The notes under the pieces were generated by a model. The model did not search any database, was not told where the DNA came from, and was given only the letters and a program-made list of their open reading frames with translations. A DNA stretch of 9,652 nucleotides, from NCBI GenBank assembly GCA_964496755.1, contig CAZCBD010000110.1, forward strand, positions 1 through 9,652, written 5' to 3'. Of the stretch, positions 1 to 6,441 are shown piece by piece (position 1 is the first letter of the stretch; each line of letters starts with the position of its first letter). The DNA is from CAZCBD01 sp964496755 (GTDB lineage: Bacteria; Bacteroidota; Ignavibacteria; Ignavibacteriales; Melioribacteraceae). A program made the position numbers and the translations under genes.

Positions 1-506
1 ACATCCTTTATCAAATTCCCTTCCAAATCATATATCGAAAATATTTTTTGTTTCGGAATATTTGAAATATTCAGTGGAATGTAAACTAATGAATCTTTTC
101 GATCAAATATTATTCTGGAGCTTATATTTTGTATATTTAATCGTTTAATGAATTTATGAGATTTCTCTTTATAAACATTTATTCCGTGAGTATGACTCAC
201 AAAGATTTTGTTAGAAAATGTAAAAACATCATAAGGTTGTAATGGAAACTCGCCCGGACCGTTTCCCTTTCGTGCAAATCTTGAAACAAAATTTAATTCT
301 TCATCAAACACATTTACATTACAATTAATTGCATCCAATAAATAGAAATACTCTTTTTTATAAATTGAATGACAATTCGAAATATCAGATTCTAACAATT
401 TCTCTTCACTTAAAATTATTTTTCCTTTCAATAAATATTTATCCTTTTGAGTTTTACCACAACTCACTAAAACTAAAAGCGATATTAATAAAATCATATT
501 CCTCAA
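1..506 (-). CDS. Six-bladed beta-propeller lipoprotein, N-terminal part (runs off left edge)
   Basis: The reading frame is open for 168 codons and continues beyond the window, so only the N-terminus is seen. It was found by translating the minus strand. The product begins MRNMILLISLLVLVSCGK: a charged n-region, a hydrophobic core and a lipobox ending at Cys16, which marks an exported lipoprotein. About 65 residues further on is RKGNGPGEF, the G-x-GPGEF blade motif typical of the Bacteroidota six-bladed beta-propeller (NHL-like, DUF5128/BF3164-type) family. It is followed by beta-rich text such as INVYKEKSHKF and FSIYDLEGNLIKD. I chose the UUG at 506 over the AUG at 497. AAGGAG (518-513) sits 6 bases before the UUG but 15 before the AUG, and only the UUG start supplies the Arg of the signal peptide. 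It lies 41 bases downstream of the small peptide gene, in the same direction. Family function is unknown; ligand binding or a partner role at the envelope is inference. Confidence 0.8.
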   Translation of the reverse strand, partial: MRNMILLISLLVLVSCGKTQKDKYLLKGKIILSEEKLLESDISNCHSIYKKEYFYLLDAINCNVNVFDEELNFVSRFARKGNGPGEFPLQPYDVFTFSNKIFVSHTHGINVYKEKSHKFIKRLNIQNISSRIIFDRKDSLVYIPLNISNIPKQKIFSIYDLEGNLIKD

Positions 507-525
507 TTTATTCTCCTTATTATTT

Positions 526-545
526 AAGTTGGCCGAAGCCAACTT
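526..545 (-). promoter_or_regulatory. Intercistronic hairpin with UUCG tetraloop
   Basis: On the minus strand AAGTTGGC-TTCG-GCCAACTT forms a perfect 8-bp stem closed by C(UUCG)G, an exceptionally stable RNA tetraloop. It starts 2 bases after the stop codon of the peptide gene and lies before the ribosome binding site of the lipoprotein. The bases after the stem on this strand (AAATAATAAGG) contain no T-run, so it is not a classic intrinsic terminator here. It may protect or process the peptide mRNA, so that the peptide is made in excess of the lipoprotein (inference). On the plus strand the same stem is followed by T's, but no plus-strand gene ends here. Confidence 0.6.
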
Positions 546-547
546 TT

Positions 548-769
548 TTAACAATCACCTACATGTCTACTTTCAGGTCCCCATGGACATTCATAATCTA
601 ATATAACCCAACAGATGCCTTCATCAGGGATTTTAAATATTCTACAGCTTTTAAATACACAGCCTTCTGCATCTTTTGCAGTCACAGAATTTGAAAACGA
701 AATTATATTAATTACCATCAAAGTTAATAGTGAAGAGATTATTGTTAGCTTTTTCATTAGTTTTTTCAT
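548..769 (-). CDS. Small exported Cys-rich peptide (73 aa)
   Basis: This is a short protein with a clear Sec signal peptide: MKKLMKKL, a hydrophobic core at about 9-25, and a V-T-A cleavage site after residue 31. The predicted mature peptide is 42 residues with five cysteines (37, 42, 53, 61, 73), the last at the very C-terminus. Its two tryptophans sit close to cysteines (C53-W54; C61-P62-W63). The odd cysteine count implies a free thiol or an inter-chain disulfide. The start at 769 has GGAGAAGG 7 bases upstream. It begins 18 bases after the stop of the degenerate MauE-like gene and is followed by the propeller lipoprotein, so the three look like one unit. Bacteroidota carry comparable small exported peptides beside propeller lipoproteins (for example the NVEALA family), but the NVEALA motif is absent and I do not recognise a family. 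A substrate, signal or partner subunit of the propeller protein are all possible. Confidence 0.75.
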   Translation of the reverse strand: MKKLMKKLTIISSLLTLMVINIISFSNSVTAKDAEGCVFKSCRIFKIPDEGICWVILDYECPWGPESRHVGDC

Positions 770-787
770 TTTCCTTCTCCTTTTAAA

Positions 788-989
788 CTAGATTAATAAA
801 TCATTCCTCGAGGAATTTATTTTAAAGTAACCGGTTGCCATTAGTAGTAAAATTGAATTTCTGATTAATCCCTATGCCGTACTTGCTTGATATTACTTGC
901 CCGAAACATCCGCACGTACTTTTTTGTTGATCTTTTAAATATTTTGCCTTTAGTATTCCCAAATTCCTAAATCCAAAATTCTTTGCCTA
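788..989 (-). pseudogene. MauE/DoxX-type redox membrane protein, frameshifted C-terminal remnant
   Basis: Two minus-strand frames join into one recognisable C-terminus. The first frame (986 to about 873) reads ...GILKAKYLKDQQKS then TCGCFGQVISSKYGI. The CGCFG motif is a hallmark of MauE/DoxX redox-associated membrane proteins, which act in the inner membrane with disulfide chemistry. That frame then turns to polar text and stops at 822. Dropping one base from the GGG at 872-870 continues into GLIRNSILLLMATGYF, the expected last membrane segment, and stops at 788, just before the ribosome binding site of the peptide gene. Upstream, the same frame is broken by a TAG at 989-987, only seven codons after an ATG at 1010. 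The usual N-terminal membrane segments of this family of roughly 150 residues are not visible. The gene therefore seems decayed, although the frameshift in a G-run could be a sequencing error. Confidence 0.7.
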
Positions 990-1361
990 TTTATTGTCCA
1001 TTAAAGCCATAATTAATTGTAAAAATAATCTTTGTCAAATGGTAATGCAAACTTTTTTCGAAATTTATCTTTTGATGTTGAATAATTTAAACTTGAATTA
1101 TCCCGGTTTGAATAATAATCTGAACTACAAATAGATGATACCCAGCATTGTTATGAATTTGAAGTGAGATTAAAAATCCTTATTGAAGAAACAATTGTAA
1201 AAATCATAAAAAGTAATTATTGAATTTTAAATTCAATTTACTTTCAATTGTACTCAAGGAAAAGCAGAGAACATTAAATTTTTTGTATAACAAATTTCGG
1301 GATTGATCTCATAATGTGTTTTTTAACCTTCACAAACGCTCGAGACTTGAAAAAACTACTA
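990..1361. other. Gene-free stretch between cstA and the peptide cluster
   Basis: No intact gene was found on either strand. The minus strand holds a 45-codon open stretch without a start codon (1150-1016, stop at 1013), ending in ...KKFALPFDKDYFYN. It could be decayed coding sequence belonging to the MauE-like remnant or an upstream gene, but it matches nothing I recognise. An A/T-only inverted repeat lies at 1219-1237 (ATTGAATTT / AAATTCAAT), about 125 bases beyond the cstA stop, with TACTTTTT downstream on the minus strand. It is too weak a stem to call a terminator. No G/C-rich terminator follows cstA, so read-through into the peptide cluster is possible. Confidence 0.5.
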
Positions 1362-3068
1362 CTAAGCAACATTTTTTTTCAAAATCAAAATAGCTTCAAT
1401 TATAATCCAAAACTCAATAAGCAAAGAAATTAAAGAAATAACAGTTAATAAAATATTTCCTGTACTAATAAAAACATTTAGGTTAAATATCGATCCCCAA
1501 ATAGTCATTACCCCCATAAAAATTGCAGGTATTAAAGCAATGTAAATATTAGTTTTTTTGAGATGTAAATAAATTGTAATTGCAAACAAAGCTAATGCCG
1601 CCAGCAATTGATTAGTTACACCGAATAAAGGCCAAAGTGCAAGCGCTCCCTTTTTTAAGGCTTCGGAAGTAAAGCCCGAGTGAAAACATAAAACTGCTGT
1701 TACACCAATTACAATTGAAGTTGCAATATGCGGTTTGGTAAGTTTAGGCATATTCATACTCTTCCCGAATTCGGTAACAATATATCGTTGAACTCTGGCA
1801 GCACTATCCAATGTAGTAGCGGCAAAGCTAACAAGAAAAACTCCCATAATTGTAAGTGATATTTTTACAGGTAACCCGAAAGAAGACATAAGATTTGCGG
1901 AACCATCAACAAATGCTTTAAGTTTTGCCCCTAAACCGGAAGCAGAACTCCAACTTGCATAATGATTTTGGAACGCAGCAACACCTGTTAAAATATTACC
2001 GTTAGAATCTTCCATCCCTAAACCAATTCCGGCGGAGACAGAAATTATAACTAAAATTGCAAGAAATCCTTCCAATAACATTGAACCGTAACCAATAGAA
2101 AGAGCATCGGTTTCTTTTGCACATTGTTTGGAAGTTGTACCTCCGCTAACAAGCGAATGAAATCCGCTTATTGCACCGCAGGCAATTACAATAAATAAAA
2201 ACGGCAACATTTCCGGAGCTCCTACGGGGTTTGTATTTATAGTTGGTGCAACAATATCGGGGCTTGCAACAAAAACACCCAAAAGAAGTAAAAATATTGC
2301 AACCATCAGTTGATGACTGTTAACGTAATCTCGTGGTTGAAGTAAAACAGTTACAGGTAAAATAGAGGCAAGATAGGCATAAACCAATAAAATTATTGCC
2401 CAAACCACTACCGGACTTATTCCCAAAACAGGCGGCATGGTGATAGGGAAATATGCTCCGATAATTACAAATCCGTATAATAAAATAAGGGCAATAATAG
2501 ACCATAAAATATGATTTGCATTCTTTTTATAAATTAAAAAACCCAAAATAATTGCAATTGGCAAACTACTCCAAACAGGAATTACCGCTGTGGGATACAT
2601 ATCAAACAGAATAGAAATAATCAAAGTAAAAACCGCAATTACCATTAAATTGGCAATAAACATTATCAGTAAAAAAACAATACGCACTCTTTTAGAAATT
2701 AATTTAGCAGCAATTTCAGCTATTGATTTTCCGTTATTGCGCATGCTTAAAATTAAAACACCAAAATCGTGAACAGCCCCCATAAATACAGCTCCGAACA
2801 AAACCCATAAAACTGCCGGTAGCCAACCCCAAATAATTGCAATTGCCGGACCAACTATGGGCCCTAAACCTGCAATAGAAGTAAAATGATGTCCGAATAA
2901 AACCGCCTTTTTTGTGGGAACAAAATCTTTACCGTCATTAAATTTTTCACTGGGTGAGATATTCGAATTTTTTAAATTAAAAATTTTGGAGCTTAAAAAT
3001 TTTCCGTAAAGTTTATAGGCAAATAAATAACCGACAAAACTAAAAACAACTAAAATCACAGAATTCAT
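1362..3068 (-). CDS. cstA: CstA-family carbon starvation carrier (pyruvate/peptide uptake)
   Basis: This is a polytopic inner-membrane protein of 568 residues, very hydrophobic throughout. Family motifs are GHHFTSIAGLGPIVGPA (59-75) with GAVHDF (97-102), QPRDYVNSHQL (244-254), SGFHSLVSGGTTSKQ (301-315), TTLDSAARVQRY (418-429) and WPLFGVTNQLLAALAL (479-494). These cover the CstA core and the C-terminal CstA 5TM region. E. coli CstA has about 700 residues; this is one of the shorter full-length forms, with neither end missing. Known relatives (CstA, BtsT) import pyruvate and are linked to peptide use in carbon starvation. The AUG at 3068 has GAGG 5 bases upstream. It lies downstream of pckA but behind a strong terminator, so it probably has its own AT-rich promoter in 3069-3201. 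Three in-frame TAG codons (1364-1356) end the gene. Exact substrate is inference; family membership is secure. Confidence 0.95.
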   Translation of the reverse strand: MNSVILVVFSFVGYLFAYKLYGKFLSSKIFNLKNSNISPSEKFNDGKDFVPTKKAVLFGHHFTSIAGLGPIVGPAIAIIWGWLPAVLWVLFGAVFMGAVHDFGVLILSMRNNGKSIAEIAAKLISKRVRIVFLLIMFIANLMVIAVFTLIISILFDMYPTAVIPVWSSLPIAIILGFLIYKKNANHILWSIIALILLYGFVIIGAYFPITMPPVLGISPVVVWAIILLVYAYLASILPVTVLLQPRDYVNSHQLMVAIFLLLLGVFVASPDIVAPTINTNPVGAPEMLPFLFIVIACGAISGFHSLVSGGTTSKQCAKETDALSIGYGSMLLEGFLAILVIISVSAGIGLGMEDSNGNILTGVAAFQNHYASWSSASGLGAKLKAFVDGSANLMSSFGLPVKISLTIMGVFLVSFAATTLDSAARVQRYIVTEFGKSMNMPKLTKPHIATSIVIGVTAVLCFHSGFTSEALKKGALALWPLFGVTNQLLAALALFAITIYLHLKKTNIYIALIPAIFMGVMTIWGSIFNLNVFISTGNILLTVISLISLLIEFWIIIEAILILKKNVA

Positions 3069-3201
3069 TTATGCCTCAGAATTATGTTTATTTATATTTT
3101 TTGACAAAAAATTAGAAATAAAATAGAATTTTAATACTTAAAATTAATAATTCATAAATTAAATATTCCAAACAACTTTGCTAAAATATATAAATTTAAA
3201 T

Positions 3202-3236
3202 AAAAAAAAGACCCGGACAAGGGCAGGATCCGGGTC
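3202..3236 (-). terminator. Rho-independent terminator of pckA
   Basis: On the minus strand GACCCGGA (3236-3229) pairs with TCCGGGTC (3217-3210) in a perfect 8-bp GC-rich stem with an 11-base loop. Eight T's follow immediately (3209-3202). It lies 41 bases beyond the pckA stop and separates pckA from cstA, so the two are probably transcribed separately. Confidence 0.92.
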
Positions 3237-3277
3237 AAATAGGGCTTTAGGGTAGTAAGGAGGGTAAATAAAGAAGT

Positions 3278-4918
3278 TTATTTTAATCTTTTCGGTCCGG
3301 CATCAATTACTTCTTGCGAAGTACCTTTTTCAAAATTTTTAAAATTTTCAATAAATCTTACAGCAAGTTGGTCATATTTGTTCCAATATTCCTCCTCATT
3401 ATCCCAACTTTTAGAAGGATCTAAAACTTCTTGCGGAACATCCGGACAAGAAGTAGGTACTTCAAAACCGAAAAGTTTATCTTTTCTGTATTCAATATCA
3501 TCTAGCTGACCGGTAAGAGCAGCATTTAATAATGCTCTGGTGTGCTTTATACTGATTCTTTCACCTTTGCCGAATTGACCGCCAACCCAGCCGGTATTTA
3601 CCAGCCAAACATTCGAATTATGTTTAAGAATTCTCTCTTTCAACATTTCCGAATATTCAAAAGGATGGAGAACCATAAAAGGTGCACCGAAACAAGCACT
3701 AAAGGTTGCTTTTGGTTCTTTTCCGAGACCAATTTCAGTACCACCAACTTTAGAAGTATAACCACTAATAAAATGATACTGAGCTTGTTCAGGCGATAAT
3801 TTCGAAATAGGCGGCAAAACGCCTTGTGCATCGCACGTTAAAAATATAACATTTTTCGGATGAGTATCAGCTTTACCTTCTTCAACTACATTCGATATAA
3901 AAGATAACGGATAAGAAGCACGGGTGTTTTCAGTTAAAGAATCATCATCTAAATCAATTTCGCCTGTATTCGGATTATGAACAACATTTTCTAAAATTGT
4001 TCCGAATCTACCTGTGGTAGAAAAAATTTCCGGTTCGGCTGATTCAGAAAGACGAATAACTTTAGCATAACATCCATTTTCAAAATTAAATATACCGTCT
4101 GAACTCCAACCATGTTCGTCGTCACCAATCAAAAATCTGTTCGGATCGGCCGAAAGTGTTGTTTTACCAGTTCCACTAAGTCCAAAGAACAATGCAGTGT
4201 CACCATTTTTCCCAATGTTTGCTGAACAATGCATTGGTAACACATGTTTAAATGTAAGTAAAAAATTTAATACTGTAAAGATACTTTTTTTAATTTCACC
4301 TGCATAACCTGTATTTGCTATTATCGCAATTCTTTCGGCAAAATTCAATATTATTCCGGTAGAAGATTGTGTACCGTCAATTCTAGGGTCTAATTTAAAC
4401 CCCGGCAAAGCAATTACAGTAAAGTCCGGAATGAACTCTTCTAATATACTTTTTTCCGATGGAGAAATCAACATATTTTTTGCAAATAAACTTTGCCAGG
4501 CATTCTCAGTAATCACCCTAACAGGCATTCTATAATTTACGTCATGTCCGGCAAAACAGTCTTGAACAAAAAGATCCGTTCCTTGAAGATATGCTTGAAC
4601 TCTGTTTAATATTAGATGAAATTTATCAACACTGAAGGGTTTATTATATTCACCCCACCAAATTCTATCTTCAGTTGAAATTTCTTTAACTACGAATTTA
4701 TCGTTAGCAGCACGAGCAGTATGTTTGCCTGTTGTAACTGATAACGGTCCGCCATTTACAATAGTAGCTTCCCCTCTTAAAATTGCTTCTTCATACAAAG
4801 CAGGTACAGAAAGATTCCAATAAACCTGATTTAATTCGATTAATCCATGGTTTTCCAAACCATATTTTGAGGCAAATACTGTATTTCCCGAAACAGTATT
4901 TTCATTGTTAGTACTCAT
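3278..4918 (-). CDS. pckA: Phosphoenolpyruvate carboxykinase (ATP)
   Basis: A cytoplasmic gluconeogenic enzyme: oxaloacetate + ATP gives PEP + ADP + CO2. The 546-residue length fits the family (E. coli 540). Counting from the AUG at 4918, the visible parts are the substrate loop TGKHTARAANDKF (63-75), the GYAGEIKKS segment with the Tyr and Lys that bind substrate and Mn (204-212), MHCSAN with the metal-binding His (229-234), the P-loop GLSGTGKTT (246-254), the kinase-2 loop GDDEHGW (265-271) and ENTRASYP with the catalytic Arg (330-337). All key residues are present. The substrate loop is unusual: most relatives read TGR(S)PKDK-like, here the Arg is kept but Ser-Pro-Lys becomes Ala-Ala-Asn. 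I prefer the AUG at 4918 because AAAAGGGA lies just upstream. An in-frame AUG at 4933 adds five residues but has no ribosome binding site. The gene is 23 bases behind the aminotransferase stop, an evident operon. Confidence 0.96.
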   Translation of the reverse strand: MSTNNENTVSGNTVFASKYGLENHGLIELNQVYWNLSVPALYEEAILRGEATIVNGGPLSVTTGKHTARAANDKFVVKEISTEDRIWWGEYNKPFSVDKFHLILNRVQAYLQGTDLFVQDCFAGHDVNYRMPVRVITENAWQSLFAKNMLISPSEKSILEEFIPDFTVIALPGFKLDPRIDGTQSSTGIILNFAERIAIIANTGYAGEIKKSIFTVLNFLLTFKHVLPMHCSANIGKNGDTALFFGLSGTGKTTLSADPNRFLIGDDEHGWSSDGIFNFENGCYAKVIRLSESAEPEIFSTTGRFGTILENVVHNPNTGEIDLDDDSLTENTRASYPLSFISNVVEEGKADTHPKNVIFLTCDAQGVLPPISKLSPEQAQYHFISGYTSKVGGTEIGLGKEPKATFSACFGAPFMVLHPFEYSEMLKERILKHNSNVWLVNTGWVGGQFGKGERISIKHTRALLNAALTGQLDDIEYRKDKLFGFEVPTSCPDVPQEVLDPSKSWDNEEEYWNKYDQLAVRFIENFKNFEKGTSQEVIDAGPKRLK

Positions 4919-4941
4919 TGTGTCCCTTTTCATTTTATTTA

Positions 4942-6120
4942 TTATTTATCCGGCGAATATGAAGCTAACGCCTTTTTAATTCTTTGAATACCTTCTGTGA
5001 TATCTTTTAATGAACCACAATAGCTAATTCTTAAGTAACCGTCAACACCAAAACCAATACCCGGTACAGTTAGAACTTTTGCATTGTCAATTAAATAGGC
5101 AGACAATTTATTCGAATCTTTTTCGTAGTATGAAAAATCAGCAAAACTATAAAAAGTACCTTTAGGTTTAGTTACTTTAACACCTTCTATCGAATTTAAT
5201 AAATCTATTAGAACATTCCTATTATTTTCTAATGTTAACCTTAAACTTTCCACGCTTGATTGATCACCGTAAATTGCAGCAACAGAAGCAATTTGCGGAA
5301 GAATTGATGGACCTGAGGTTTGATGAGCTTGAATATTAGACATGGTTGCAATCAGATTTTTATTTGCAACTCCCCAACCAATTCTAAAACCCGTCATTGC
5401 ATATTGTTTTGAAACACCATTAATAACAATAACTTTAGAATCATCATTAAAATCTTTTATGTAATTGAATACACTTACCGGCTTTACTCCGTCAAAAACC
5501 AACCTATGGTAAATATCGTCCATAATCAAATAAATATCTTTGGTCTGGCACATTTCAACTATATCTTTAATAAGTGAATCCGGATAAACAGTACCTGATG
5601 GGTTATTCGGGCTGTTTAGAATAATGGCTTTTGTTTTTGAAGTTAACTTATCTTCAAAATCTTTAATAGTAGGCTGAAATGTACCGTCGGCCGGTTTAAC
5701 AACCACAGGTTTGGCTGCACATAATCTTGCCATATCAGGATAGCTTACCCAATAAGGAGCAGTGAACATTAACTCATCTTCCGGATCTAAAATTGTTTGC
5801 AATGCAACCATCAAAGATTGTTTAGCCCCTGAAGATACAATAACATTTCGGGTTTCAATTTCTTGATTATAAAATTCCTTTGTGTACTTCACTACAGCTT
5901 TTTTCATATCGGGCGTACCACTGGCCGGGGCATATCTGATTTCCCCCGTATTTAAATGTGCTGCTGCTGCAACTAAGGCATCCATTGGCGCTTTTGATTT
6001 AGGTTCTCCACCTCCTAAGTGAATTACAGATTCACCTTGTTTTTTTAAAATTGAAAATTTTTCATTCAACTTTAATGTCGGTGAAGCTTCAATAGTTTTT
6101 GCAATTTTACTGAGACTCAT
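4942..6120 (-). CDS. Class I pyridoxal-phosphate aminotransferase, probably aspartate aminotransferase
   Basis: A cytoplasmic fold-type I aminotransferase of 392 residues, a normal length for the bacterial AspAT subgroup. The likely reaction is aspartate + 2-oxoglutarate to oxaloacetate + glutamate. Visible from the AUG at 6120: the N-terminal LGGGEP substrate segment (about 35-40), SSGAKQSL of the phosphate site, SPNNPSGT (170-177), the cofactor-binding DDIY (201-204), the Schiff-base lysine in GVSKQYAMTGFRIGW (Lys238) and LRISY, whose Arg364 binds the substrate carboxylate. The frame stays open upstream to an AUG at 6294, but I reject that extension: it is Lys/Phe-rich, unlike the family, and a TAnnTTTG promoter element lies inside it at 6188-6181. 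GGAA lies 8 bases before the 6120 AUG. Its product oxaloacetate is the substrate of PckA, encoded 23 bases downstream, which supports aspartate specificity. Other amino acids cannot be excluded. Confidence 0.9.
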   Translation of the reverse strand: MSLSKIAKTIEASPTLKLNEKFSILKKQGESVIHLGGGEPKSKAPMDALVAAAAHLNTGEIRYAPASGTPDMKKAVVKYTKEFYNQEIETRNVIVSSGAKQSLMVALQTILDPEDELMFTAPYWVSYPDMARLCAAKPVVVKPADGTFQPTIKDFEDKLTSKTKAIILNSPNNPSGTVYPDSLIKDIVEMCQTKDIYLIMDDIYHRLVFDGVKPVSVFNYIKDFNDDSKVIVINGVSKQYAMTGFRIGWGVANKNLIATMSNIQAHQTSGPSILPQIASVAAIYGDQSSVESLRLTLENNRNVLIDLLNSIEGVKVTKPKGTFYSFADFSYYEKDSNKLSAYLIDNAKVLTVPGIGFGVDGYLRISYCGSLKDITEGIQRIKKALASYSPDK

Positions 6121-6441
6121 AGATTTTATTCCATTTTTTGTATAAAGATTTCTTCCCATAGGAAGAGTTAATTGTTTTTTCAAATATATAATTAGCCTTT
6201 GCTTATTCTTTCTTAATTCATCTCGAAAAAAGTAAAATAAGTTCTTTTGTTTTTTTTGAAAGGTGGAAGTATAAACGCATAGAAAATTTATCAAAAAAAA
6301 GCTAATTGATTTTTCAACAAATTTTAAAAGATTCTTTTGTTCTAATTTAAGTATTTATTGAACAAATGTTCCAATATTTTTTTCAACTTTTGGAAATTTA
6401 TAAATATTTAGTTTTAGCAAAAAAATTTTTACAAGCCAATT
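6121..6441. other. Spacer between lepB and the aminotransferase operon
   Basis: This strongly AT-rich stretch of 321 bases has no gene. It should hold the promoter of the aminotransferase-pckA operon (see 6181-6188). It also contains a perfect GAAC-AAAT-GTTC inverted repeat at 6360-6371. No GC-rich terminator is visible after the lepB stop, so lepB transcripts may run into the operon. Confidence 0.55.
6181..6188 (-). promoter_or_regulatory. Possible Bacteroidota-type -7 element of the aminotransferase-pckA operon
   Basis: The minus strand reads TATATTTG, a perfect match to the Bacteroidota sigma-A -7 consensus TAnnTTTG. A start of transcription near 6175 would leave a leader of about 55 bases before the AUG at 6120. 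No convincing -33 TTTG is seen about 20 bases upstream, and matches arise by chance in such AT-rich DNA, so this remains tentative. Confidence 0.35.

Noticed and set aside
526..549. Plus-strand terminator (stem followed by T's)
   Set aside because: No plus-strand gene ends here; the stem is better read with the minus-strand cluster.
329..601. 90-codon open frame on the plus strand
   Set aside because: It overlaps the lipoprotein and peptide genes on the other strand, has low-complexity text and no ribosome binding site.
1219..1237. Inverted repeat after cstA as a terminator
   Set aside because: The stem is almost all A/T, and its T-run is not adjacent.
2320..2772. Open frames of 60-61 codons within cstA on both strands
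   Set aside because: Shadows of the strongly supported cstA frame.
3542..3831. Open frames of 63 and 85 codons within pckA
   Set aside because: Shadows of pckA; no family features.
6121..6294. 58-codon N-terminal extension of the aminotransferase frame
   Set aside because: The Lys/Phe-rich text has no counterpart in the family, its AUG lacks a ribosome binding site, and a promoter-like TATATTTG lies inside it.
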